Shown piece by piece: positions 17,124 through 25,677 of a DNA stretch of 64,000 nucleotides. Position 1 is the first letter of the stretch. The number at the start of each line of letters is the position of its first letter. Below the pieces are notes generated by a model, which was given only the letters and a program-made list of their open reading frames with translations, ran no database searches and was not told where the DNA came from. The stretch is taken from assembly GCA_015055805.1 (NCBI GenBank), contig SVHN01000009.1:19005-83004 (forward strand). The letters run 5' to 3'. Origin of the DNA: Clostridiales bacterium (lineage in GTDB: Bacteria; Bacillota; Clostridia; Christensenellales; Borkfalkiaceae). The translations under genes and the position numbers were made by a program.

Positions 17124-17765
17124 TTAAGCTTTAGGATTTTGACTAGTAATATGTACGTCGAACGTTACTAAACCACCTGCGGTAAGTGCCGCATAGAATT
17201 CAGAATAATCGTCATAAGTTGGAAGTTCAACATCCATCAACTCAATAGCATCAAGAATAGTTTGTGTAATATTGCATTTAAACTCTACTTGTCCAGATGT
17301 GTTGGTTTCCTTTATAAATTCAAGTGCTTCACCAGAGCCTACCTTTCCTATTTTTATAGCGTTTTCAGCACCGCTACCGTCAACGTAAGAAAGTATCTGC
17401 GTACTTTCATAAGTTTTCGAAGCCAAGAACTCTGCGTTAGTGAAGTAAAAATATGTATCCAATCCGACTTCTTGAGCCATTTCAGATGCATTGCTATACG
17501 GCGTAAACACTAGATAAATGTCGCTTGTATTAGTCAATTTAGCTTTGTAATCAGAACTACTTGTAGGCTCAATCTTTATCGCCGCAGTTTCAGGTCTAAC
17601 AATTTTGTATTCACCTTCGGCACCATCTTGTGAAAAGTCCATGCCAAGAGCAATCGGAACGTCGTGCTTGATTTCTTGAGCAGTATTACGATAACTCCAC
17701 GTTGCATACACGCCACCGATGGTTACGCAAAGAATCATTGCAATAAGTGTGCTTAATTTTTTCAT
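17124..17765 (-). CDS. Secreted SipW-dependent protein, N-terminal partner of the cluster
   Basis: 213 residues. The start MKKLSTLIAMILCVTIGGVY followed by ATWSYRN is a short SipW-cognate-like signal; the ATWSY end matches AAWQY in the third gene of the operon. The mature region is acidic and beta-rich, without Cys pairs or anchor. AAGGAG lies eight bases before the ATG. It ends 40 bases before sipW. By analogy with tapA-sipW-tasA of Bacillus it is a likely matrix or envelope subunit, but it has no clear sequence match to TapA or TasA that I can see. Confidence 0.7.
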   Translation of the reverse strand: MKKLSTLIAMILCVTIGGVYATWSYRNTAQEIKHDVPIALGMDFSQDGAEGEYKIVRPETAAIKIEPTSSSDYKAKLTNTSDIYLVFTPYSNASEMAQEVGLDTYFYFTNAEFLASKTYESTQILSYVDGSGAENAIKIGKVGSGEALEFIKETNTSGQVEFKCNITQTILDAIELMDVELPTYDDYSEFYAALTAGGLVTFDVHITSQNPKA

Positions 17766-17807
17766 ATTTTTTTCTCCTTATTTAGGCTATGCGCCTATTA
17801 GATTTAG

Positions 17808-17825
17808 TTAGAGTACATACTCTAA
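17808..17825. promoter_or_regulatory. Palindromic operator candidate upstream of the SipW operon
   Basis: TTAGAGTA and TACTCTAA around two bases, a perfect 8-bp inverted repeat, 43 bases before the first gene and just downstream of a TTGACT (-35-like) element. A hairpin TAGGC-GCATA-GCCTA (17784-17798) lies between it and the ribosome site. Confidence 0.5.
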
Positions 17826-17883
17826 AATTTTAAAAGTCAAGTGTTTTTCACAAAAATAAAATCGTTCTTTACATAAAATATAA

Positions 17884-17912
17884 TTTACACGCTCGGCTAA
17901 TTGTGATACAAT
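17884..17912 (+). promoter_or_regulatory. Promoter of the dmlA-like gene
   Basis: TTTACA (17884-17889) and TACAAT (17907-17912), 17-bp spacer. An alternative TATAAT nearer the gene would leave almost no leader for the AGGAG site. Confidence 0.6.
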
Positions 17913-17945
17913 GTATAAAAAATTATAATTTTTAGGAGAAAAGAT

Positions 17946-19010
17946 ATGAAAACACATAAAATAGCGGTAATTGCTGGCGACGGTATAGGTCCTGAAGTAA
18001 TTAATGAAGGAATAAAAGTGCTTAACGCCGTTGCTGAACTTGACGGCAACTTTAAGTTTGAATTCACGCATTTTCCTTGGGGGTGCGAATACTATAAAGA
18101 AACGGGCAAAATGATGGCTGACGGCGGTATGGACGAACTTAAAAAGTACGACGCGGTTTTTCTCGGCGCGGTAGGCGCACCGGGTGTTCCCGATCATATT
18201 TCGTTATGGGATTTACTGCTCGTTATTAGAAAACAGTTTGATCAATATATAAATCTTCGTCCCGTAAAACTCTTAAAAGGCGCGCCGTGTCCCTTAAAAG
18301 ACGTAAAGGAAGAAGACGTCAATATGATATTCGTCCGCGAAAACAGCGAAGGCGAATACGCTGGTAGCGGAAGTTGGCTCTTTAAGGATAAACCCAACGA
18401 AGTAGTTATCCAAGACGGCGTTTTCTCTCGCGTGGGTTGCGAAAGGGTTATTCGCTACGCCTACGAACTAGCAAAAAAAGAAGGCAAGACTTTAACCAGC
18501 ATAAGCAAGGGCAACGCGCTCAACTACTCAATGGTGTTTTGGGATAAGATTTTCAAGGAAGTTGGAAAAGATTACCCAGAAGTTAAAACCTATTCTTACC
18601 TAGTAGACGCCGCAAGTATGTTTATGGTTAAAGATCCTAAGCGTTTTGAAATCGTCGTAACGTCTAACCTATTCGGCGACATTCTTACCGACCTTGGCGC
18701 GGCAATCGCCGGTGGTATGGGACTTGCTGCTGGCGCAAACCTTAACCCCGAAAGAAAGTTCCCGTCTATGTTCGAGCCTATCCACGGCTCTGCGCCCGAC
18801 ATTGCAGGAAAAGGCATTGCTAACCCCTTAGCCACTGTTTGGTCGGCAAGCCAGATGCTAGACTTTTTCGGACACGAAGACTGGGGCAAAAAACTCATTG
18901 ACGTTATAGAAGAGATTTTAGTTGAGAAAAAGGTTCTCACCCCCGACCTCGGTGGAAACAGTTCTACCAAAGACGTGGGCGCAGAAGTTATAAGAAAACT
19001 TAAAGCATAG
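17946..19010 (+). CDS. Isocitrate/isopropylmalate-type dehydrogenase, probably D-malate / tartrate dehydrogenase
   Basis: 354 residues. The beta-decarboxylating dehydrogenase family is shown by IAVIAGDGIGPEV, FVRENSEGEYAG, SKGNALNYSMVFWD, VTSNLFGDILTDLGAAIAGGMGLA and FEPIHGSAPDIAGKGIANP. The loop SLWDLLLVIRKQFDQYINLRP resembles the DmlA/YcsA group rather than LeuB, and no leu or citrate genes adjoin. Expected reaction: NAD-dependent oxidation and decarboxylation of D-malate or tartrate. It is a lone plus-strand gene inserted among minus-strand sporulation and SipW genes, ending at a bidirectional terminator. Confidence 0.85.
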   Translation: MKTHKIAVIAGDGIGPEVINEGIKVLNAVAELDGNFKFEFTHFPWGCEYYKETGKMMADGGMDELKKYDAVFLGAVGAPGVPDHISLWDLLLVIRKQFDQYINLRPVKLLKGAPCPLKDVKEEDVNMIFVRENSEGEYAGSGSWLFKDKPNEVVIQDGVFSRVGCERVIRYAYELAKKEGKTLTSISKGNALNYSMVFWDKIFKEVGKDYPEVKTYSYLVDAASMFMVKDPKRFEIVVTSNLFGDILTDLGAAIAGGMGLAAGANLNPERKFPSMFEPIHGSAPDIAGKGIANPLATVWSASQMLDFFGHEDWGKKLIDVIEEILVEKKVLTPDLGGNSSTKDVGAEVIRKLKA

Positions 19011-19017
19011 TAGCAAT

Positions 19018-19060
19018 AAAAAGATAAATCCGAAGTCAAAGCACTTCGGATTTATCTTTT
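19018..19060. terminator. Bidirectional terminator between dmlA-like gene and sigE
   Basis: AAGATAAATCCGAAGT (19021-19036) and its complement (19043-19058) form a 16-bp stem, flanked by A-rich and T-rich tracts. It can end both convergent transcripts; the T-tract overlaps the sigE stop. Confidence 0.85.
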
Positions 19061-19767
19061 TAGACCATTTTGGAAAACTCTTTTTTTAGCCTAACTATAA
19101 TTTTCTTTTCTAGCCTTGAAATATAGCTTTGCGATATCCCAAGCATATCCGCCACTTCTTTTTGGGTTTTTTCGTCACCGCCGTTAAGTCCGTATCTAAG
19201 TTCCATTATTTCGCGTTCTCTATTGTTTAACCGCTTTAACGCAATGGATAAAAGTTCGGTTTCCACTCCGTTTTCTATCTTTTTATAAACGACGTCGCCG
19301 TCCGTTCCCATAACGTCGGATAGCATTAGTTCGTTGCCTTCCCAGTCGGTGTTTAAAGGCTCGTCAAAAGACACTTCGCTCTTTATCTTTACCGTTCGAC
19401 GAAGATGCATAAGTATTTCGTTTTCAATACACCTTGACGCGTAAGTAGCAAGTTTGATATTCTTTTCGGCGTTAAAAGAGTTTACGGCTTTAATAAGCCC
19501 TATCGTGCCGACCGACACAAGGTCGTCAAGGTCAACGCCCGTGTTTTCAAATCTGCGCGCTATGTATACTACTAGCCTAAGGTTATGCTCGACCAGCTTA
19601 TCCCTTATATCCTTTTCGCCGTCGGCTAGTCTTCCCACCATTTCCGCCTCTTGCTCGGGCGAATATGGTTGTGGTAAGACTTCCCCGCCACCAATAAACC
19701 TAAGTAGGTTTTGATTAAGCTTAAATATTTCAAGAAACTTCTTTAACTTTAACAGCATCAACTTCAC
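19060..19767 (-). CDS. sigE: RNA polymerase sporulation sigma factor sigma-E (pro-form)
   Basis: 235 residues, close to the 239 of Bacillus. An N-terminal pro-sequence of about 25 residues ([18 protein letters not shown]) precedes [10 protein letters not shown]. Region 2 ([58 protein letters not shown]) and region 4 ([41 protein letters not shown]) are canonical. It drives mother-cell transcription after cleavage by SpoIIGA. I take GTG at 19767 as start, with GGAGG nine bases upstream. It overlaps spoIIGA by 38 bases. Confidence 0.97.
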   Translation of the reverse strand: MKLMLLKLKKFLEIFKLNQNLLRFIGGGEVLPQPYSPEQEAEMVGRLADGEKDIRDKLVEHNLRLVVYIARRFENTGVDLDDLVSVGTIGLIKAVNSFNAEKNIKLATYASRCIENEILMHLRRTVKIKSEVSFDEPLNTDWEGNELMLSDVMGTDGDVVYKKIENGVETELLSIALKRLNNREREIMELRYGLNGGDEKTQKEVADMLGISQSYISRLEKKIIVRLKKEFSKMV

Positions 19768-20557
19768 AAATACTTTCCTCCATAAAGTCAGGGTGCAAAA
19801 TAACGTCGTAACCGTCCCCTAAAAGCTTTGCGGATACGCATACCGTAACGTTATTATATATATTCACTTTGTCCTTTTTATATATCTTTAACTCGGCAAT
19901 TTTAAAGGCTAAATTTTTGCTTTCACCTATCACCGTTTTAACGCTTATCTCTATTATTTTTACGCAGTGAAAATCACCTAAAAGTTTTTTAGCAAAGCTT
20001 TTATTAATAATTACAACGGGGTCTTGACCGTGATATAGCGCATTCCCTGTATCAAAAAAACCGCGACCTTTAACGACTGTGCCGTTTAAGGATAGTTCCA
20101 CTTCTAAACACTTGCTCATAACGTTTTTTTGCCTATAAATATATCGCACTATCTCACTTGCCGCCTTTACGGCAAGATAGGCGGGAATTATCATTACGGC
20201 AATCGACAGTTCGTTTGAATAATCTAGGTTTAGAATTGAAAACACGCCTATAATCGCGCCGCCGGTCAAAAAGGTTAAAACAAAAAACATAAGAGCGGTT
20301 ATATAGTATTCACGAAAAGTTTTATAACTAGTTGCCGTTAAAACTATAAGCAGTCCCGACAAAAGTTTAACTAAAACCGATATGAGTTTTACTCCGCTAA
20401 TTAGCGGATAAGTCAGCGCAATAACTGCGCCTAAAATCGCCGAAAAAAACAGTCGTTTCTTTCTTGCCGTACGCCCCGTAATAAAGCAAGCGGCTTTTAG
20501 CAGTAGATAGTCAATGACTAGATTATCGATTAATACGTATTCGATATATACCTGCAT
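19730..20557 (-). CDS. spoIIGA: Sigma-E processing peptidase SpoIIGA
   Basis: 275 residues, a little shorter than the Bacillus protein. The first 150 residues hold about five membrane spans (starting [20 protein letters not shown]). The C-terminal aspartic-protease-like domain has the active-site motif [18 protein letters not shown]. It cleaves the pro-sequence of sigma-E at the sporulation septum. It begins right at the end of the hemW terminator, so it needs a local promoter, which I could not place with confidence. Confidence 0.93.
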   Translation of the reverse strand: MQVYIEYVLIDNLVIDYLLLKAACFITGRTARKKRLFFSAILGAVIALTYPLISGVKLISVLVKLLSGLLIVLTATSYKTFREYYITALMFFVLTFLTGGAIIGVFSILNLDYSNELSIAVMIIPAYLAVKAASEIVRYIYRQKNVMSKCLEVELSLNGTVVKGRGFFDTGNALYHGQDPVVIINKSFAKKLLGDFHCVKIIEISVKTVIGESKNLAFKIAELKIYKKDKVNIYNNVTVCVSAKLLGDGYDVILHPDFMEESICEVDAVKVKEVS

Positions 20558-20600
20558 AAAAAAAGCCCCCGTGCCTAAAAAATGATAGCACTAGGGGTTT
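20558..20600 (-). terminator. Intrinsic terminator after hemW
   Basis: Read leftward, CCCC(TA)GTGC pairs with GCACGGGGGC across a 13-base loop, followed by TTTTTTT that runs into the spoIIGA start codon. Confidence 0.75.
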
Positions 20601-20647
20601 TAATTTTTAAGTAATATTTTTGATTAAATCAAACTTTTTTGTAGAAT

Positions 20648-21760
20648 TTAGTTCAACTGGAACTCTAATATAATATCGTTTTGAACGTACATATAATCGT
20701 CTTGTATCCTAATATAATCACCGTCACGGACGAGATATTTGCCTTTCTTTTGAAGAGCGGCTTTATATTTCTGGTCAAAGTCTACGTTAAACTCTTCATT
20801 AAATTCTTTTACGTTAAGCCCTTTAGCCGTGCGAAGCGCAAGCATAATCTTTTCAAACTCCGCGTCGTCACCTTCTATTAGGTCGCTACTTATTTCAGGG
20901 GATTTATTATAGATAACCGCGTTCATATATTCGTCGATTTTGAAAGTGTTGGTAAAACGTCTGCCGTTCATAAACGAGCTTGCCGACACACCGACACCTA
21001 TGTATTCACCCCTATCCCAGTAAATTTGGTTGTGCTTGGATTCGTAACCGGGGATAGCGAAGTTAGAAACTTCGTAACGGTTAAAACCTTTTTCTTTTAA
21101 GTAGGCTACTACTTCTTGATAAATATCCGCTACTTCGTCGTCCGATAAAAGTTCGCCGTTAAGATAATCGGTGTAGATAGGCGTACCTACTTCGGGCGTT
21201 AGGGCGTAAACGGATAAATGTTTTACTCTGCCAGCAATAGCAAGTTCAATGGTCTTTTTGACTTGGTCAATAGTTTGGTCGTGTAGTCCTATCAAAATAT
21301 CCGCGCTGGTGTTTTCGCCTTTCAAAAGGTTGGTCGTCAGCAAAAAATCTTTTGCCGTATGTATACGGTTAAGACGCTTTAATTGATCGTCAAACCCCGT
21401 TTGAAGTCCAATTGAAAAACGGTTTACGCCCACGCTTTTATATTCTTTTATTTTGTTGGCGTCTACCGTACCCGGATTAAGTTCTATGGTTATCTCTGCG
21501 CCCTTTTTTAGGGTGAAACATTTTTTAACCTGTCTAATTGCGCCTGCAATATATTTAGCGTCCACCGCCGACGGCGTACCGCCGCCGATATATACGGTAT
21601 CAAATATCTTGTCGGGATATTGCTTTGCTCGTCCCTCAATCTCACGGTAAAGACAAGCAAAATAACTCTCGGTCTTTCCTATCTCTTTGGGAAAGGATGC
21701 AAAGTCACAATAAGTACATTTTTGTTTGCAAAAGGGAACGTGTATATAAATACCTTTCAT
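20648..21760 (-). CDS. hemW: Radical SAM protein HemW (coproporphyrinogen oxidase-like)
   Basis: 370 residues. The radical SAM cysteine motif is CKQKCTYCDF near residues 11-19, followed by YIGGGTPSAV, ELNPGTVD and RFSIGLQTGFDDQLKRLNR. The spacing and length fit HemW, a heme-binding protein long annotated as HemN-like oxidase. lepA-hemW adjacency is common in Firmicutes; here a large ABC gene and a fold-back repeat sit between them. Confidence 0.92.
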   Translation of the reverse strand: MKGIYIHVPFCKQKCTYCDFASFPKEIGKTESYFACLYREIEGRAKQYPDKIFDTVYIGGGTPSAVDAKYIAGAIRQVKKCFTLKKGAEITIELNPGTVDANKIKEYKSVGVNRFSIGLQTGFDDQLKRLNRIHTAKDFLLTTNLLKGENTSADILIGLHDQTIDQVKKTIELAIAGRVKHLSVYALTPEVGTPIYTDYLNGELLSDDEVADIYQEVVAYLKEKGFNRYEVSNFAIPGYESKHNQIYWDRGEYIGVGVSASSFMNGRRFTNTFKIDEYMNAVIYNKSPEISSDLIEGDDAEFEKIMLALRTAKGLNVKEFNEEFNVDFDQKYKAALQKKGKYLVRDGDYIRIQDDYMYVQNDIILEFQLN

Positions 21761-21786
21761 AGTTTACTCCTTTATTTACGGTAAAT

Positions 21787-21815
21787 ATTATATAATGAAA
21801 CGGTTATTTTATCAA
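21787..21815 (-). promoter_or_regulatory. Promoter of hemW
   Basis: TTGATA (21810-21815) and TATAAT (21787-21792) with a 17-bp spacer, minus strand. Confidence 0.8.
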
Positions 21816-21818
21816 GCA

Positions 21819-21849
21819 AAAAAGGCGGAAAAAACTTTTCCGCCTTTTT
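21819..21849. terminator. Bidirectional-looking terminator after the large ABC gene
   Basis: AAAAAGGCGGAAAA (21819-21832) and TTTTCCGCCTTTTT (21836-21849) form a perfect 14-bp stem with a three-base loop. It directly precedes the hemW promoter. Confidence 0.85.
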
Positions 21850-21860
21850 GTTTCACTATA

Positions 21861-21888
21861 AAACGCAGTATTGCGCAATAAAGAAAGA
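21861..21888. repeat. Remnant of the fold-back repeat family
   Basis: The segment containing ACGCAGTATTGCGCA followed by ATAAAGAAAG matches the right end of copy E3 (22000 region), apart from small changes, with no left half. It looks like a truncated second copy. Confidence 0.6.
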
Positions 21889-21901
21889 ACAAACACTTCT
21901 A

Positions 21902-22030
21902 TTATAACAGCTTTATTTCAAGCAAGACAAGGCTCGCTCAAAGGGAAGGACTGCTGCGACCTTGTTGGTCGTAAAGGTCTTTCCTGCCGAGCAGTAACGC
22001 AGTATTGCGCAGTAAAGAAAGCCGTTATAA
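21902..22030. repeat. Dispersed fold-back repeat, copy E3
   Basis: Ends TTATAACAGCTTTATTTC and TAAAGAAAGCCGTTATAA are inverted repeats with three mismatches. The centre CAAGGCTCGCTC, GGACTGCTG, CGACCTTGTTGGTCG, AGGTCTTTCC matches E4. The right end supplies the last codons and stop of the ABC gene at 22025 (GCT TTA TAA). Confidence 0.8.
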
Positions 22031-25000
22031 AGCTCTGATGCTCTCAACAGGCGACTTCTTCGCAGCTAGATATACGGGGAAGAAGGTCGCTATAATAGAG
22101 ATACCGAACGATACGGCAAAGACTAAGCCTACGTTGATAATGCCGAAGTCTAAGAGTTTCATCTTTACTATAGTTAGCATTGACGTATTAATTACGTTGC
22201 AAACAATAAACCCACCAACTGATGCGAGCAAGAAACAGATACTTGCAATAATGAACGCTTCCGAGAAGAAAATCTTGAACACGTCCGAACCCCTTGCGCC
22301 AACCGCACGAAGTATACCGATATCTTTCTTCTTTGCCGAGATAGATACGGATATAAAGTTAAGTAGCATCAACGCCGCAAACACGCCGAATACCGCACCT
22401 AAAATCAAGAATATCTGCTTTAATTCGGTAATCATTTCTAGGAACATAGAAAGTTCTTCATAGACTTGGTTTTTAATACCTATAACGACTGCCCCGTCCG
22501 CTGCAAGTAAACTTGCAATATGTTCCTGAGAGTTGTCGGTCTTAGTAATTAAATAGTTATACTTAGCATCTTCAGGCGCAACGTAGTCGGTAACGTCTTT
22601 GCTAGTCCAGATATAATCTTGTTCGTAAGTGTTTACGCTACCGTATTGATCGATAAATTCGTCTGATACAAAGTAATTGACTTGGTTATCGCTATCGACC
22701 GTAAAGAAACCAACGACGTCAAGTTCGCCCGACGCACCCGTATACGACTTAAAGTAAACCTTTGAAGGTATGGTTGCATCAATTCTAGGTTCAAACATTA
22801 TTGAAACGTTTTGTTCAATCGCGCTAAACGAATAACCGAAACACCTTTCACTATTTTCTTCAAGCGCGGCCTTTATGCCATTTATGTTCTGTTCGTAAAG
22901 TTCACGTTCTTCTGGAATTGGGCTTCCTTTTCCATATACCAAGTTGCCTAACACACTATTAAAATCTCTTCCGTTAACATACTCGTTTAAGTATGAAACA
23001 TCTCCCTTATCACTTGAAGAGCGATATAGTTTCTCACCAAAATATCTATAATAATCTTCGGGAGAATCTGTTTTTAGACTCGCTATGTTTTCATTTACCA
23101 AAGTTTGAACTTTTGCCCACTCAGCATTAGTTGGAACATCAGGAGTTATTCCTTCATCAGGGTTAACGTATTTGTTAATTTTTGTTATAATGTCTTGCAC
23201 TCCTTCAACTGACGAATAATAAGCACTCATATTATTTGCCATATATAATACGTATTCTCTATAACCGATAGTTGCATAATGTTTCACAATAAATTCTTGC
23301 ATCTCTGCAACTGCACCCTCGTCCAAAGAATACATATTGTTGTAATTATTTCTAAACCAACCGTCTTCTCCTAACGCCTCAACCGTTTCGGGCACGAGTT
23401 TATAATTAAGATTGTACATCATCGTCCATGCTACGCTAGACACGGCGTTTCTGTACGACTGCATAATCATATTTTGAGAGATTAAGACTTGATTTTTCTC
23501 TAATTTCAAATCGGTGATTTCTTTAACCCCTTCTTCTGTGTCAACCATTTCATAGAACTTAAAGTATTCTTTAAAGTTTTCTAAGGTCTTTTCAGAATAA
23601 GGCTGTTCGTACCAAGAATTTTCTTCAATTATTTCATCAGATGATATTTCGTACTCAGAAATTCTAAATCCGCCAGCATTAGCCGTTTCAATATACGTTC
23701 CTTCAGAGTGAATATTGTTTTTATATTCGTCATAAAACCCTTCGGTAACAAACACTAACGAACTAAATCCGCCAGCGATATAGTCGGTCAAAGACTCGGT
23801 TAAATCTTCTTTTTCTTTTGCGCTTATCGAAGAATCGTTAGCATCTTTAAGCACGTCGTATTTAGCAGGGATTTGACCTACGCCGTAAACGCCTACGATA
23901 GTAAATTCTTCAGACGAGCCGATAGCGTTACAACCTGAGAATTTAACCTTTTTGTCAATTAAATTACTTGCGTTAGCAACGCCGAACCCTTCGGAATTGA
24001 TAAACAGATTTGCAGCGTATTCGGAAATAGCAATTTCTTCTACAGTTTCAGGATATCTACCAGCAAGCAGATTAAAGCCGTTTCTATTCATATAGTCTGC
24101 GCCACAATCAGTAAATCCCGTCACGTAGCTAGTAGGATAGTAGGACTTTAAATCACTCTTTACGTTAGCCCTTTCGTAAGCGTTGCCCGATTTACCTAAC
24201 AAGAGATCTATACTAGTACCATCGTTATACGAATACTTACTGTTTGTAAAGTTATATACGCCTGCGTAATCTAAGCCGCCGCCAGCAGCGTTCCTATCCT
24301 TTAATTCCTGAACGCCAAAACGAGTGTTATACTTTTCTTCATACTCGTAGTCTACTTCGCTTTCGCCCGTATTAACGTCAGTCTTTATCTGTTGTCTTAA
24401 AACGTTGTACTGCTTACTTATCATAAGGCTCGGATAATCGGCTTCTCTTAACGCTTCGGATACCGAATAACTTTCGTCGTACAACATAAATGTCGATACT
24501 ACGCCGAACATAAGGAAAGCTACTACCGATAAAAGTATGGTAAATATAAGCCTAATAGGCTTGGTTTTAAGACCGCTTGCGCCCATCTTGAACGCGCGTG
24601 ATGCGGGAAGACGAGATTTAATAAACTTAGTTTCTCTTCCGTCGTATTCTTTAATGTCTACTTGGTCGGTTTCCTTAAAGTATTCCTTGTTACCGCTGTC
24701 GTTAATACGGCAAGCGCGCTTAACGTCGGGAATATCTTTTTTGCCTGCGCTGATTATGGCTTCGCCGCCGTTCTTTTTAAGCATAGCGACGATATTTTTA
24801 ACGTCCGTCTCGGTAATCTTGTCTGCGTTTTTAATAGCGATAGTATCTTCGGACACCATCTCAACGTTTTCACTTACCGCCTTGGGAACGGACTGCGCCT
24901 TAGTTACGTCGGATATAATCTGACCGTCTTTAAGTTCTATAATTCTGTCGCCGTACTGTTCTGCGAACTCTCTATCGTGCGAAACGATAATAACGAGTTT

Positions 25001-25567
25001 GGTTTCGGAAAGTTTTTTCAATGTATCCAAAACCTGCTTACCCGTGTTTGAATCGAGCGCACCTGTCGGTTCGTCCGCCATAATTATTTCCGGCTCTTTA
25101 ATAAGCGCACGCGCAATAGCAACCCTTTGTTTTTGACCGCCTGACAAGGTGTTTGGTTTTCTTTTACCAAAGCCCGTCAAGTCAACCTGATCCAAAAGGT
25201 CTTCAACCGCTTGCTTGTCGCTAGGCTTATTCTGCAACTGCAAAGCAAGCGCAATGTTCTGTTCAACCGTAAATTCGTTCAAGATATTATATTCTTGGAA
25301 TATAAAGCCTATAAACGTGTTGCGGTAACTGTCAAAATCGGCAGGACTAAAATCTTTACTACTTCTGCCCTTAACTATAATTTCACCGCTGTCGGGTTTG
25401 TCAAGACCGCCTGAAACGTTAAGCAATGTAGATTTACCCGAACCGCTTCGTCCGAGCAAAAACACCATACCCGTTTCGGGGAACTGCACGGAAACGTCGT
25501 CAAGTGCTTTGACCGTTACACCGCCTTTAGTAGAGTAATATTTGGCTAAATTTCTGACCTCTAACAT
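22025..25567 (-). CDS. MacB-type ABC protein with fused ATPase and FtsX permease
   Basis: 1180 residues. Residues 1-225 are an ATPase: GRSGSGKSTLL, FIFQEYNILNEFTVEQN, LSGGQKQRVAIARAL, IIMADEPTGALD and IVSHD. After a linker, one membrane span (about 335-365) leads to a long extracellular region of about 650 residues. Three spans then form an FtsX core with KKKDIGILRAVGARGSDVFKIFFSEA and AAKKSPVESIRAL. Such four-span proteins act as mechanotransmitters in peptide sensing or export. The unusually large ectodomain has no motif I recognise. It separates lepA from hemW and its stop codon lies inside a fold-back repeat. Confidence 0.9.
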   Translation of the reverse strand: MLEVRNLAKYYSTKGGVTVKALDDVSVQFPETGMVFLLGRSGSGKSTLLNVSGGLDKPDSGEIIVKGRSSKDFSPADFDSYRNTFIGFIFQEYNILNEFTVEQNIALALQLQNKPSDKQAVEDLLDQVDLTGFGKRKPNTLSGGQKQRVAIARALIKEPEIIMADEPTGALDSNTGKQVLDTLKKLSETKLVIIVSHDREFAEQYGDRIIELKDGQIISDVTKAQSVPKAVSENVEMVSEDTIAIKNADKITETDVKNIVAMLKKNGGEAIISAGKKDIPDVKRACRINDSGNKEYFKETDQVDIKEYDGRETKFIKSRLPASRAFKMGASGLKTKPIRLIFTILLSVVAFLMFGVVSTFMLYDESYSVSEALREADYPSLMISKQYNVLRQQIKTDVNTGESEVDYEYEEKYNTRFGVQELKDRNAAGGGLDYAGVYNFTNSKYSYNDGTSIDLLLGKSGNAYERANVKSDLKSYYPTSYVTGFTDCGADYMNRNGFNLLAGRYPETVEEIAISEYAANLFINSEGFGVANASNLIDKKVKFSGCNAIGSSEEFTIVGVYGVGQIPAKYDVLKDANDSSISAKEKEDLTESLTDYIAGGFSSLVFVTEGFYDEYKNNIHSEGTYIETANAGGFRISEYEISSDEIIEENSWYEQPYSEKTLENFKEYFKFYEMVDTEEGVKEITDLKLEKNQVLISQNMIMQSYRNAVSSVAWTMMYNLNYKLVPETVEALGEDGWFRNNYNNMYSLDEGAVAEMQEFIVKHYATIGYREYVLYMANNMSAYYSSVEGVQDIITKINKYVNPDEGITPDVPTNAEWAKVQTLVNENIASLKTDSPEDYYRYFGEKLYRSSSDKGDVSYLNEYVNGRDFNSVLGNLVYGKGSPIPEERELYEQNINGIKAALEENSERCFGYSFSAIEQNVSIMFEPRIDATIPSKVYFKSYTGASGELDVVGFFTVDSDNQVNYFVSDEFIDQYGSVNTYEQDYIWTSKDVTDYVAPEDAKYNYLITKTDNSQEHIASLLAADGAVVIGIKNQVYEELSMFLEMITELKQIFLILGAVFGVFAALMLLNFISVSISAKKKDIGILRAVGARGSDVFKIFFSEAFIIASICFLLASVGGFIVCNVINTSMLTIVKMKLLDFGIINVGLVFAVSFGISIIATFFPVYLAAKKSPVESIRAL

Positions 25568-25613
25568 AAAGTTCTCCTTTTTTAGATATTATTTAAATCT
25601 ACCAAGGACTGCC

Positions 25614-25656
25614 GTCTACCTTGGATTTTTTCAAGGTAGACGAGGGCGCGCCCTCG
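25614..25656. terminator. Double inverted repeat between lepA and the large ABC gene
   Basis: GTCTACCTTG and CAAGGTAGAC flank eight bases (25614-25641). Next to it lies a perfect 16-bp palindrome CGAGGGCGCGCCCTCG (25641-25656). Read leftward there is no clean U-tract, so this may be a 3' end structure or a control site of the ABC gene. Confidence 0.5.
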
Positions 25657-25677
25657 TTAATTTATTAGGTTAAAAAA

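Noticed and set aside
17808..18197. A 129-codon minus-strand frame crossing the start of the dmlA-like gene
   Set aside because: It runs antisense through the conserved dehydrogenase N-terminus and through a promoter region, and its product is low complexity Phe/Tyr.
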